NCBI GenBank assembly: GCA_004144175.1
Contig: SEFT01000007.1
Coordinates: 62,001-126,000 of the forward strand
Length of the DNA stretch: 64,000 nt
Origin: Sphingobacteriales bacterium
Lineage (GTDB): Bacteria; Bacteroidota; Bacteroidia; Chitinophagales; Chitinophagaceae
Reading direction: 5' to 3'
In this document: positions 51,256-59,869 of the stretch, one piece after another
Position numbering within the stretch: the first letter of the stretch is position 1
Layout: every line of letters begins with the position of its first letter
Notes under the pieces: model-generated
Databases searched by the model: none
What the model was told of the DNA's origin: nothing
Seen by the model: the letters and a program-made list of their open reading frames with translations, nothing else
Made by a program: the position numbers and the translations under genes

Positions 51256-52443
51256 TTATCTTTTTAAAAGCGTATTATAGTACTCTCCCATATCTCTCAC
51301 CAACCTTTGGTACGAGAAACGGCTATTGACAAAATTCCTTCCGTCCTTACCAAACTGCTCGCGCAGTGCTTCATCCTGCACCAGGTGCGTTATGGCATCA
51401 GCCAACTGTATTTCGTTACCCGGCTCCGTCACATATCCGGTAGTTCCGTTTACTACTACGTCCGACACACCGCCTACGTTTGTAGACACAACGGGCTTAC
51501 CTGCAGCCTGGGCTTCGATAAGCGATAGCGGAGTACCTTCATTATGCGAGGTAAGCACTACAATATCCAACCCTGCCAGCACCAGGCTTATGTCTGATTG
51601 CCAGGAGGTGCATATGGCAGTGGCTTTCCGCTGCGACTCTGGATAGTAAGCATAGTCGATTCTATGCAGTCCGAAATCTGTTTCCAACTGAGGGCGCATA
51701 TCGCCATCGCCTACTATAATGAACCGTACTTTTTTGCCTGTTTGCGCATACACCTTGGCAGCTGCATTTACAAACAGTGTATGGTTCTTAATAGGCACAA
51801 TGCGGCCTACGATACCAATAGCTATTTCATCGTCTTCGATAAAGTATTGCTGTCGGAATCGTATTCTCTTTTCTTCCTGGTCGGTCTGTATCAGGTCCAG
51901 GTCGAGGCCAAGCGGAATGATCTTGATCTTATCTTCGGGACAGATCTTATATATGTTAGCCAGTTCGTCTTTCTGACTGGGACTGATAGCTATAATGCCG
52001 GTAGAGCGCTTTGCCAGGTATCTTTCTATGAGGATGAAAGAGTCTGTCTGAAATTTGCTGAAATAACTGTGAAATACGTGGCCGTGAAAGGTATGCACGA
52101 TAGCAGGCACCTTACATGCCTCGGCTGCTTTACGGCCTATAACGCCCGACTTTGCCGCATGGGTATGCACAATGTCGGGTTTGAATTTCTCAATTATTGC
52201 CTTTACTTTCTGATATGCCTTACCATCGTTCACCGGGTTGATGTTTCTTTTCATTTCCGGTACTACGATAGGCTCTATACCCAGTTTCTCCGTAAGGTGA
52301 ACCGCATCCTGCTCATGATCGTCTTTACCGCCAATTACCAGTTGCGTTTCAAACTCGGGTGCCAGGTATTTTGTCAGATATGTAGCATTAATAGCCGGTC
52401 CCCCGATGATTAAACGATTGAGTATGCGAAGAACACGTGGCAT
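51256..52443 (-). CDS. Glycosyltransferase, family 4
   Basis: A 395-residue GT-B enzyme. N-terminal domain 'RILNRLIIGGPAINATYLTKYL' and 'PDIVHTHAAKSGVIGR' (acceptor side); C-terminal domain 'IGIVGRIVPIKNHTLFVNAA', 'RFIIVGDGDMRPQLE' and the nucleotide-sugar EX7E motif 'EGTPLSLIEAQAAGKPVV'. It should add a sugar to the lipid-linked glycan of this cluster. Next gene (51183) starts 72 bp away, with only a weak 5-bp hairpin at 51236-51251. Confidence 0.9.
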   Translation of the reverse strand: MPRVLRILNRLIIGGPAINATYLTKYLAPEFETQLVIGGKDDHEQDAVHLTEKLGIEPIVVPEMKRNINPVNDGKAYQKVKAIIEKFKPDIVHTHAAKSGVIGRKAAEACKVPAIVHTFHGHVFHSYFSKFQTDSFILIERYLAKRSTGIIAISPSQKDELANIYKICPEDKIKIIPLGLDLDLIQTDQEEKRIRFRQQYFIEDDEIAIGIVGRIVPIKNHTLFVNAAAKVYAQTGKKVRFIIVGDGDMRPQLETDFGLHRIDYAYYPESQRKATAICTSWQSDISLVLAGLDIVVLTSHNEGTPLSLIEAQAAGKPVVSTNVGGVSDVVVNGTTGYVTEPGNEIQLADAITHLVQDEALREQFGKDGRNFVNSRFSYQRLVRDMGEYYNTLLKR

Positions 52444-52568
52444 ATGGTACTAAGAGGAGATCTTTTCAGGTGACAATTATAATGATTTAGCTATAAAACG
52501 CATAGCAATAACGGGAATAAAATTAGATGACCATTTTGTTAACTGCGTTTTCATCACAAATAAAACAT

Positions 52569-54479
52569 TTACTGATAATATTTTTTCCACCAGTATTGGA
52601 ACACTATAAGCGCCCAAACCACCGCGTGGCTGTCCTCCGGGTTGTTGCTTTGCAGCTTTTTCTTCAGGTTTTCAATAGCGTTTACATCAAAGATGCCCTG
52701 TGCCTCTACAAAGCTTTTGCTAAGCAGGTCGTCATTGATCAATCCCCACAGCTCTTTGCGCAGCCAGCCCAGCAATGGTATCTCAAATCCGTGTTTGGGG
52801 CGGTTATATAGCTCGGCGGGCAGCATCGGGCGGAAGGCATCCTGTACGATGCGTTTTTTCATTTGCCCATTGATCTTGTACTCCGCAGGTATGCTGAATG
52901 CAAAATCTACTACTTTATAGTCGAGGAACGGGCTGCGTACTTCCAGGCTGTTGGCCATGCTCATCATGTCTACCTTCACCAGCATGTCTCCGGTCAGTAC
53001 CAGGTTCATATCGGCAAGCAGCACCTCGTTGAAGTCGTCCGACTTGATGCTGGAAATAAAGCCTTGTTTGTCTTTGTCGAAGCGGCTTTGATCAACCTTT
53101 GCAGCAATTTCAGGCCGCAGCATCTTGAACACTTGCTTCGGTGTGCTGATAGATGCCCAGCGCCAGTAGCGTTCTTTTGCCGATAGGTTGGCCCCCTCGG
53201 CAAAGCGGTGCATCTGCCTGAAGATGTTCGTTATTTTATTATTACGGCTACGCGGCAATGCCGACCATAAAGGCAATCCCGCCTTTACCACCGTATTGAC
53301 CATCGAATGCTGCCTTATTTTCCATTCGGCCATGTGCTTGTTATAGCCCGAGAACATCTCGTCAGCACCGTCACCACTCAATGCTACCGTTACATGCTTG
53401 CGTGTATGCTTGCAAAGAATGTACATAGGTATGGCCGATGAGTCGGCAAACGGTTCGTCAAGGTAGTCCAGCACCTCATACACATGCTCCAAGAAGTCGT
53501 TATTGGCGAGCGAGAACACCGTATGGTTGGTCTTATACCTGCCTGCTACAAGTTTTGCATACTGCGTTTCGTCGAAGAAGGGGTTGTCTTTGTAACCGAT
53601 TGAAAAGGTATTCAGGTTTTTGGTATGCCTGCTGGCAAGTGCCACCGTTACTGACGAGTCGATGCCACCGCTCAGGAAAGCACCCAGTGGTACGTCGGCT
53701 ATCATACGCTCTTGTATAGAGCCATCAAGTAGGTCTACCAGTTTCTTCTGTGCTTCGTCATACGTGTACTGGCCATACTTTTCCTGGTGTAGCTCCAGCT
53801 TGTAGTAGGGCTTTATCTCCTTGATGCCCGTTTTGTCTACGGTCATGTAATGACCGGGCATCAGCCTGGCAGCGCCTTTCAGCATGCTGTGCGGCTGTGG
53901 TATGTAGTTGAGTTGCAGGTATTCGAACAGTGTATTGTAGTCGATCTCTTTAGGTATGTCAAATGCCAGCAGCGCTTTCATTTCCGAAGCAAATGCCAGG
54001 TATTTGCCATCTGTATAATAGTACAGTGGTTTTTTGCCATAGCGGTCGCGGGCTACTATTAGCTGATCGGTCTGCGTATCGTAAAAGCCAAAGGCAAAGA
54101 ACCCGCTGAGCCATTGCAGGCACTCTACGCCATATTCTACCAACAGGTATAGCAGCACTTCCGTATCAGAACTGGTCTTGGGTCCGCCTATCCTTTGCCA
54201 CACAGGCTGCAGATATTTTTCTGAAAGTTGCTGATAGTTGAATATCTCGCCATTGAATGCAAGTACATAGCGTGTTGAACTATCGTACATTGGTTGGCTG
54301 GCAGCGTTAGACACATCGATGATCGATAGCCGCCTGTGACCCAGTGCAACGTTATCTCCGCAATAAATATTTCCACTATCGGGTCCCCTGAGCAATAGTT
54401 TATCAGTGGATTGTCCTATTTTTGTAAGTTTAGAAGTGGTGTTTTTTTCTAATGCATAAAGGCCACTGATTCCGCACAT
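52569..54479 (-). CDS. asnB: Asparagine synthetase (glutamine-hydrolysing)-like amidotransferase, copy 1
   Basis: A 636-residue AsnB-type protein. Cys1 after Met (MCGISGLYALEKN) is the glutaminase nucleophile; 'LRGPDSGNIYCGDNVALGHRRLSIID' (in part), and the AMP-forming loop 'AFLSGGIDSSVTVALAS' in the synthetase domain. Genes of this type in surface-glycan clusters (as WbpS-like enzymes) transfer amide nitrogen from glutamine to sugar carboxylates or amino acids, instead of making free asparagine; the same may apply here. Adjacent to GT genes on both sides. A second copy is at 59870. Confidence 0.88.
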   Translation of the reverse strand: MCGISGLYALEKNTTSKLTKIGQSTDKLLLRGPDSGNIYCGDNVALGHRRLSIIDVSNAASQPMYDSSTRYVLAFNGEIFNYQQLSEKYLQPVWQRIGGPKTSSDTEVLLYLLVEYGVECLQWLSGFFAFGFYDTQTDQLIVARDRYGKKPLYYYTDGKYLAFASEMKALLAFDIPKEIDYNTLFEYLQLNYIPQPHSMLKGAARLMPGHYMTVDKTGIKEIKPYYKLELHQEKYGQYTYDEAQKKLVDLLDGSIQERMIADVPLGAFLSGGIDSSVTVALASRHTKNLNTFSIGYKDNPFFDETQYAKLVAGRYKTNHTVFSLANNDFLEHVYEVLDYLDEPFADSSAIPMYILCKHTRKHVTVALSGDGADEMFSGYNKHMAEWKIRQHSMVNTVVKAGLPLWSALPRSRNNKITNIFRQMHRFAEGANLSAKERYWRWASISTPKQVFKMLRPEIAAKVDQSRFDKDKQGFISSIKSDDFNEVLLADMNLVLTGDMLVKVDMMSMANSLEVRSPFLDYKVVDFAFSIPAEYKINGQMKKRIVQDAFRPMLPAELYNRPKHGFEIPLLGWLRKELWGLINDDLLSKSFVEAQGIFDVNAIENLKKKLQSNNPEDSHAVVWALIVFQYWWKKYYQ

Positions 54480-54525
54480 GTAGAAATATGTGTTTAATTA
54501 ATTTGAAGTAAGACTCTTGTAATCA

Positions 54526-55872
54526 ATGCAATTTATAACATTCTTAGACTACTTGCTGCTGCCATTTGTTATCGGCGTAGTTTATATGATAGCAATCAGG
54601 ATCAGGGACGAGAAATATCCTCCCGGGCACCCCTGGCGAGCGTTCTTTATGAGTGGTCTTACGGTAAAGATAATGGGCGGCATTATGATCGGGCTTATTT
54701 ACCAATACTACTATGGTGGAGGTGATACAGCCAACTACTTCTTCCACGCACGTGTTATCAACAGCTCTTTTACCGACTCACCCATCAAGTGGATTAACCT
54801 TGTATTAAATATACCGGAATGGTACGATGGCCGCTATACCGAGTACACCGCCAAGATGTACTGGTACCAGGCGCACTCCGAGTATATGGTATGCTCCATT
54901 ACTTCTTTCATTAGTTTCTTCCTGTTTACTACTTACCTGCCTACAGCGGTCATATTTGCCGTGCTTTCGTTTAGCGGTATATGGGCCATGTTCCGCACGT
55001 TCTCGGCACAGTACCCGGTTATTACAAAGCCGCTGGCTATTTGTTTCTTATTTATACCTAGTGTGGTGCTATGGGGGTCGGGCATATTTAAAGATACCCT
55101 CTGCCTGGGCAGTATGGGATGGATGACCTATGGCATCTTCCGGATCCTCATTATGCGCGATTTCAGCTTTAAGAATATCATACTTGTAGTCATCAGTTTC
55201 TACCTCATTGCTGTTATTAAAATATACATCCTTATAGCCTTTATACCGGCACTGGTACTCTGGACCATGTTCTACTACCTGCAACGCGTGCCCAGCAAGT
55301 TTGCCCGGTTCTCTATCAGGCTGGCTTTGCTGCCTATCGCACTGGTAGGGTTTATGTTCGCCAGCAAAAAGTTTGAAAAGGAACTGGGTAAGTATTCGCT
55401 CGATAATGTGGCAAAGACCGCCACGGTAACTGCCGACTGGATAGGCACCATGACGGCTGCGGGTGAGGAGAGTATCGGTTACGATCTGGGCCCGCTCGAC
55501 CCCTCGCCGCAGGGGATGCTCAAAAAATTCTTCCCCGCTGTGAACGTTACGCTTTTCCGCCCGTATATATGGGAGACCCGGAAGGTGATACAGGTAATAT
55601 CGGCACTGGAGGCGGTGGCATTTCTGCTCATCACCATAAGGGTACTACTTTCAGTGGGGCCTATAAAGGTGTGGAAGAGTATTGTGAAAGATCCGAACCT
55701 GCAGTTTGCACTCATCTTTGTACTGGTGTTTGCCTTTGCGGTAGGTATCTCGTCCTTCAACTTCGGTTCGCTATCGCGCTATCGCATACCCTGCCTGCCA
55801 TTTTATGCCATGGCGCTCATCTTGGTATTTTACAAGCATAACCCGCCGGATAAGAAGATATTGCCGGTATAA
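54526..55872 (+). CDS. Polytopic membrane protein, candidate glycan polymerase or flippase-like
   Basis: A 448-residue integral membrane protein with about ten hydrophobic segments and a large periplasmic loop (about 280-340: 'KSKFEKELGKYSLDNVAKTATVTADWIG' in pieces). It has 'YYYGGGDTANYFFHARVI' after the second helix, and a conserved-looking 'WGSGIFKDTLCLGSMGW' in the middle. This size, loop pattern and position inside a glycan operon fit an O-antigen-polymerase-like or EpsG-like protein, although no signature is certain. It is the only plus-strand gene between minus-strand GT genes: 46 bp from asnB (divergent) and 6 bp from a GT4 gene (convergent). Confidence 0.65.
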   Translation: MQFITFLDYLLLPFVIGVVYMIAIRIRDEKYPPGHPWRAFFMSGLTVKIMGGIMIGLIYQYYYGGGDTANYFFHARVINSSFTDSPIKWINLVLNIPEWYDGRYTEYTAKMYWYQAHSEYMVCSITSFISFFLFTTYLPTAVIFAVLSFSGIWAMFRTFSAQYPVITKPLAICFLFIPSVVLWGSGIFKDTLCLGSMGWMTYGIFRILIMRDFSFKNIILVVISFYLIAVIKIYILIAFIPALVLWTMFYYLQRVPSKFARFSIRLALLPIALVGFMFASKKFEKELGKYSLDNVAKTATVTADWIGTMTAAGEESIGYDLGPLDPSPQGMLKKFFPAVNVTLFRPYIWETRKVIQVISALEAVAFLLITIRVLLSVGPIKVWKSIVKDPNLQFALIFVLVFAFAVGISSFNFGSLSRYRIPCLPFYAMALILVFYKHNPPDKKILPV

Positions 55873-55878
55873 TAGCAG

Positions 55879-56958
55879 CTAGCTGAAAAGGCTGATGAAC
55901 TTGTCTTTTTGAGACTGGATGCTGTAAGAAGATACGATCTTCTTGCGGCCTTCGGCACCCATACTGCGCCTGAGTTGCAGGTCGGTAATGAGTTTGCGGA
56001 GCCCTTCTTTCCACTCGCTGGCATTACTAGCCAGATAGCTGTTGATGCCATGATCTACGATCTCGCTATTAACGCCCACGGGGCTGGCTATCGCCGGTAT
56101 GCCCAGCGACATATACTGTATCAGCTTAAAGCCGCACTTACCCTCACTCCATTTATCCGCTGTAAGCGGCATTACACCTACATCCATCTTTAGCAGGTCG
56201 GCCACTTCCGTGCTTTCGCTCCAAGGCACAAATTGGTAATTCTTGAGCGGTAATTGCGGGTCACGATTGGCAATGAGCAGGAAGTTGAAATCCAGCTCCT
56301 GTTGCAGTTCCTGCAATACAGGCAGAATCTCATCGAGATAGAAAAGGGTAGAGTGGCTACCCGTCCAGCCAACGGTTACCTTGCCTTCTTCATGATCTTT
56401 TACTTTATTGTGGAATAGCTCCGTATCTACGCAGGTAGGCACCAGTACCACATTATCGTTATGCTGGCGGGCATAGTCGCAGAGGTATTTGTTGCCGCCC
56501 GATACTTTGTACGACCATTTACAATTGTACTTCGTTTTCCAGAATGCCTTCACCATCGATACTACCTTGTTTTCGGCAGTGGTATTTGGTATCCATATGG
56601 CATCGTCAAAGTCAAATATCATCTTCTTCCACCACAGGCGTGCAGCCATCCACTCAAAGATGGGAGGGCCTAGTGGTGCAGCTTCACGGTGCACGAACAC
56701 ATAGTCATATCCATGCACATCAAACAAAAGCGTTTTAATTCTCTTCAGGTACCCCTTTACCACACCCCAGGCTTTCTGTGGTGCCGAGCCGCCTTTGTAC
56801 AGCACATTCCATGTAGCCTCGTCTATGAAAGACGCAATATGGTATTCTATACCTGCATCTTTCAAATACCGTTCAAACAACTCCACACGGAAACGCTGCG
56901 ATGGCGCATGCCTCACCGGGTACGGACAAAGAAATAAAACCTTTACGTTCTTGGTCAA
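55879..56958 (-). CDS. Glycosyltransferase, family 4 (GT-B)
   Basis: A 359-residue GT-B-fold enzyme: 'VLFLCPYPVRHAPSQRFRVELFERYL' start (in part), 'YDYVFVHREAAPLGPPIFEWMAA', 'VTVGWTGSHSTLFYLDEILPVL' in place of a phosphate-binding strand, and 'PLTADKWSEGKCGFKLIQYMSLGIPAIASPVG' (in part) carrying the acidic/Lys donor site. Last gene of the leftward glycan operon. It starts 12 bp after the next GT4 gene. Confidence 0.85.
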   Translation of the reverse strand: MTKNVKVLFLCPYPVRHAPSQRFRVELFERYLKDAGIEYHIASFIDEATWNVLYKGGSAPQKAWGVVKGYLKRIKTLLFDVHGYDYVFVHREAAPLGPPIFEWMAARLWWKKMIFDFDDAIWIPNTTAENKVVSMVKAFWKTKYNCKWSYKVSGGNKYLCDYARQHNDNVVLVPTCVDTELFHNKVKDHEEGKVTVGWTGSHSTLFYLDEILPVLQELQQELDFNFLLIANRDPQLPLKNYQFVPWSESTEVADLLKMDVGVMPLTADKWSEGKCGFKLIQYMSLGIPAIASPVGVNSEIVDHGINSYLASNASEWKEGLRKLITDLQLRRSMGAEGRKKIVSSYSIQSQKDKFISLFS

Positions 56959-56970
56959 CTATTACAATGT

Positions 56971-58203
56971 TTACGGTTGTTTCAATAGCTGTTTGTAAAC
57001 AGCTTCGTAGCTATTGATGCCTTGCCCCAGGCTATAGAAATCATCTGCACCTTTTCTTATTTCAGCAGCATCATACGTAGTGCCAAGCATCTTATCCAGC
57101 GCAGCGCTGAAAGTGCTTTCAGTAAAGTCATTTACCGCAATGCCTGAATGGTATTTGTCTACTACAAAGGCCGTATCGCCCACGCCACTGTTGCAAAGCA
57201 CAGGCGTACCCATCGCCATGATCTCACCCTGCTTGGTAGGCGATGATGCCGTCTTGGAAAAGCATGGCTTTATGAAGAAGATACTCAGGTCCATCAGGCC
57301 GATGTAATACGGCACTTCCTTGCGGGTAGCGGCTGTAATGCGTATGGCTGCTTCAGGTACGCCTAATCTTTTTACCGCTGACAATACCATCTCCGCAGGT
57401 TCTGTCGTTACGAAAAGCATCACGGCATCGGGCTTCTTTTGCAGCAGCACTTTAAAGCACATCAGCATTTCATCCAGCATATACCAGGTGCCAATAGAGC
57501 CCACATAGCCTATAACAAACTGCCCTTTATTTATTTGCAGCTTCTGGTACAGCAGGTCTTTCTGCCTATCAACTATCGTACTCCTGTCGAACAGTGATGT
57601 ATCTACGCAGCAGGGTATTACCATTATGGGTACCGGCTGCCTGTTGACATGCTTCCAGGAGTGTATCACCTGCTTACCTGCATAGGTAAGCGATATAGTA
57701 TGGTCGGCCTGCTCCAGGTATTGTTTTTCTTTCTTTTTAAAGAACTTGTATATCGTATTATATAGCGGATTGCCCCTGTTCCAGAGCCCGCCATCCACAC
57801 GCTCATCGGCCCAGAAGCCCCGCATATCGAACAGGAATTTTGTACCGAATTTGCGCTTCATGTTTTGCCCCACCATAGCCGATATATAGCTGCGGCAATG
57901 CACTATGTCGAAGCGCTTATCGGCATGCAACGCATAGGCACGTTTATGCAAATGGCGTATGTCCTTGATAGTAGATATAATGGGCGGCTTAGACGTATAC
58001 GGTATGGGCTGCCAGTCGATATTGGCGAGCGCACATATCTTTTGTATCACTTCTTTATGCTGCTCATATCGCTCCGGTTTTTCGCAGCTGATAAGCGTTA
58101 TGCTGTATCCGCGTTTCGATAAGCCTGATAAATAAGGCAACACCTGCGACTGACCCAATGGGTCGGTCATGCCATCGTAAGAAATATAAAGGACGTTGGG
58201 CAA
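56971..58203 (-). CDS. Glycosyltransferase, family 4 (GT-B)
   Basis: A 410-residue GT4-like enzyme: start 'MPNVLYISYDGMTDPLGQSQVLPYLSGL' (in pieces), 'HADKRFDIVHCRSYISAMVG', a nucleotide-binding part 'GYVGSIGTWYMLDEML', and 'FIKPCFSKTASSPTKQGEIMAMGTPVL' in place of the standard EX7E. Only the second Glu of EX7E is obvious, so activity should be tested by alignment. It is 12 bp before the next gene and 19 bp after the GT25 gene. Confidence 0.85.
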   Translation of the reverse strand: MPNVLYISYDGMTDPLGQSQVLPYLSGLSKRGYSITLISCEKPERYEQHKEVIQKICALANIDWQPIPYTSKPPIISTIKDIRHLHKRAYALHADKRFDIVHCRSYISAMVGQNMKRKFGTKFLFDMRGFWADERVDGGLWNRGNPLYNTIYKFFKKKEKQYLEQADHTISLTYAGKQVIHSWKHVNRQPVPIMVIPCCVDTSLFDRSTIVDRQKDLLYQKLQINKGQFVIGYVGSIGTWYMLDEMLMCFKVLLQKKPDAVMLFVTTEPAEMVLSAVKRLGVPEAAIRITAATRKEVPYYIGLMDLSIFFIKPCFSKTASSPTKQGEIMAMGTPVLCNSGVGDTAFVVDKYHSGIAVNDFTESTFSAALDKMLGTTYDAAEIRKGADDFYSLGQGINSYEAVYKQLLKQP

Positions 58204-58222
58204 AGCAATACCTGTTTTTAAT

Positions 58223-58993
58223 TTATTTATGTATGCGTATACGGCTCATCTTACCGATCAGCATCTTCCGCCTCATCTGCAACAACTGATAAAAAGGGAA
58301 GATCTTATACTCGTTTATAGCGTCCGAGACCTTTGATTGCAGCGAGCCTGTTTCCATATAGTCGATGGTGCTTTTTGCCAAGGCCAGGTGTGCTGGTTGC
58401 GGGTACACGCAATACACTTCTGGCAGTGCACCGCCTTTCGAGAAATCTGTCCAGCTGTCAGCGCCATGGCGTATCGGCAGTACAAACTCCATCATCTTCT
58501 TACACAGGTCGTGGGATATCACATAGCCCGCAGCAGAGTTAAGCCCGTTCAGGTTTTGCATCCTGTATAGCTCAAAACCCCAGCCGAGGTGTGTGCCCGT
58601 ATCTTTCAGGTCCATCTGCTCCCAAGATGTATAGTATAGCAGGGTAAACTTATTCTGCTTCATTACCGGCTTCAGGTTCTCCAGCACACTGGCAAAGTTC
58701 TTATCTACCACGATATCATCTTCCAGTATGCAGGCTCCTTCCAGCCCTTCATCTACCACCTTCTTATAAATGTGATAGTGTGAGAGGCATGCCCCTATGG
58801 TGCCGCGCGTAAGCCATTTAGGATGCTTGCGCACCCTTTCCATGTCGCAGTATTTTTCCATCTCCTCGTCGGTCAGTTTGCTGCCTTCTACTGCTTCAAA
58901 CAACTCGAACGGAACGCCACGATCCTGCAGGTGTTTTACAACTCTCTTTCTACGGTCTTCCGAGCGCTTCAGATTGATAACAAAAACTTTCAT
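58223..58993 (-). CDS. Glycosyltransferase, family 25 (copy 1)
   Basis: A 256-residue GT25 (LPS/LOS biosynthesis) enzyme. Start 'MKVFVINLKRSEDRRKRVVKH', family motif 'TRGTIGACLSHYHIYKKV', and the metal/donor acidic motif 'CILEDDIVVDKNF'. GT25 members in Gram-negatives add galactose or related sugars to LOS. It is clearly homologous to the next gene (the two share most of the N-terminal 100 residues). A TAAATTTG box lies upstream of it (59053-59060). Confidence 0.9.
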   Translation of the reverse strand: MKVFVINLKRSEDRRKRVVKHLQDRGVPFELFEAVEGSKLTDEEMEKYCDMERVRKHPKWLTRGTIGACLSHYHIYKKVVDEGLEGACILEDDIVVDKNFASVLENLKPVMKQNKFTLLYYTSWEQMDLKDTGTHLGWGFELYRMQNLNGLNSAAGYVISHDLCKKMMEFVLPIRHGADSWTDFSKGGALPEVYCVYPQPAHLALAKSTIDYMETGSLQSKVSDAINEYKIFPFYQLLQMRRKMLIGKMSRIRIHK

Positions 58994-59052
58994 AAGATAT
59001 TAGTAGCTGCGGCATCCGATGAGGGGTAAGGGTAACGCAATTTTAGATCGTA

Positions 59053-59060
59053 CAAATTTA
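59053..59060 (-). promoter_or_regulatory. Putative internal -7 box in the glycan operon
   Basis: On the minus strand TAAATTTG (TAnnTTTG) lies 60 bases before the GT25 start at 58993, in the only sizeable intergenic gap of this part of the operon (100 bp). No good -33 element was found. Confidence 0.4.
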
Positions 59061-59093
59061 TGTTTATTTTATAATAGATTGAGCTATTGTGAG

Positions 59094-59867
59094 TTAGCTG
59101 ACAATCTTAATATTCATCATCTTTTCACTCATCATTTTCCGCCGTTGCTTCAGCAGCTGGTAGAAGGGGAATATCTTATTCTTATCTACAAAATCGGCAA
59201 CCTTTGAGGTCATTGACTTAGCTTCCAGGTATTCGATAGAGCTTTTAGCATGTGTATTATTAAGCGGCTGCGGAAAGATGCAGGTTACTTCATCCATTAC
59301 CCCCAGGCGTTTGAACTCCGCCCAGTTATCAGGTCCCATCCGTATGGGCAGCACCACATTCACTAGGCGTTTACACGCTTCCTGCGATACTATATATCCT
59401 GCGCTTGAATTAAGCCCTTCGTAGTTCCTTATCTTGTACAGCCCAAACTCACCGGACAGCGAGCGGTTCAGTGTTTCCAGCTCTATTTTGTTCCAAGATG
59501 TGTAGTAAAGCAGCGTAAGTTTTTTGTCCTGTATCACCGAGCTGTCAATTGCATTCAGCAGCTTATCGAAGTTCTTATCAACGATAATGTCGTCCTCAAT
59601 AATACATGCCGAAGGTAGGTTGAGCTCTATGATGCGCTTGAAGATGAAGTAGTGTGACAAGCAAGCTCCAATGGTACCACGGTTCAGCCATTTGGCGTGC
59701 TTCTCCAGCGCGTCCATGTCACAATACTTTTGTATCTCTTCTTCCGATAACAGAGCGCCTTCTATTGCATCAAATATCTCAAAGTCCACACCACGCTGGG
59801 TGAGGTGGGCAATCATATGTTTTCTCCTGTCGGCCGAGCGGGCCAGACTGACAACAAATACTTTCAT
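59094..59867 (-). CDS. Glycosyltransferase, family 25 (copy 2)
   Basis: A 257-residue GT25 enzyme, paralogue of the preceding gene: 'MKVFVVSLARSADRRKHMIAH', 'NRGTIGACLSHYFIFKRI' and 'CIIEDDIIVDKNF'. Both copies share a C-terminal 'KIFPFYQLL' motif. Located 2 bp after the AsnB-2 gene and 100 bp before the first GT25. The pair probably adds two similar sugars. Confidence 0.9.
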   Translation of the reverse strand: MKVFVVSLARSADRRKHMIAHLTQRGVDFEIFDAIEGALLSEEEIQKYCDMDALEKHAKWLNRGTIGACLSHYFIFKRIIELNLPSACIIEDDIIVDKNFDKLLNAIDSSVIQDKKLTLLYYTSWNKIELETLNRSLSGEFGLYKIRNYEGLNSSAGYIVSQEACKRLVNVVLPIRMGPDNWAEFKRLGVMDEVTCIFPQPLNNTHAKSSIEYLEAKSMTSKVADFVDKNKIFPFYQLLKQRRKMMSEKMMNIKIVS

Positions 59868-59869
59868 TT

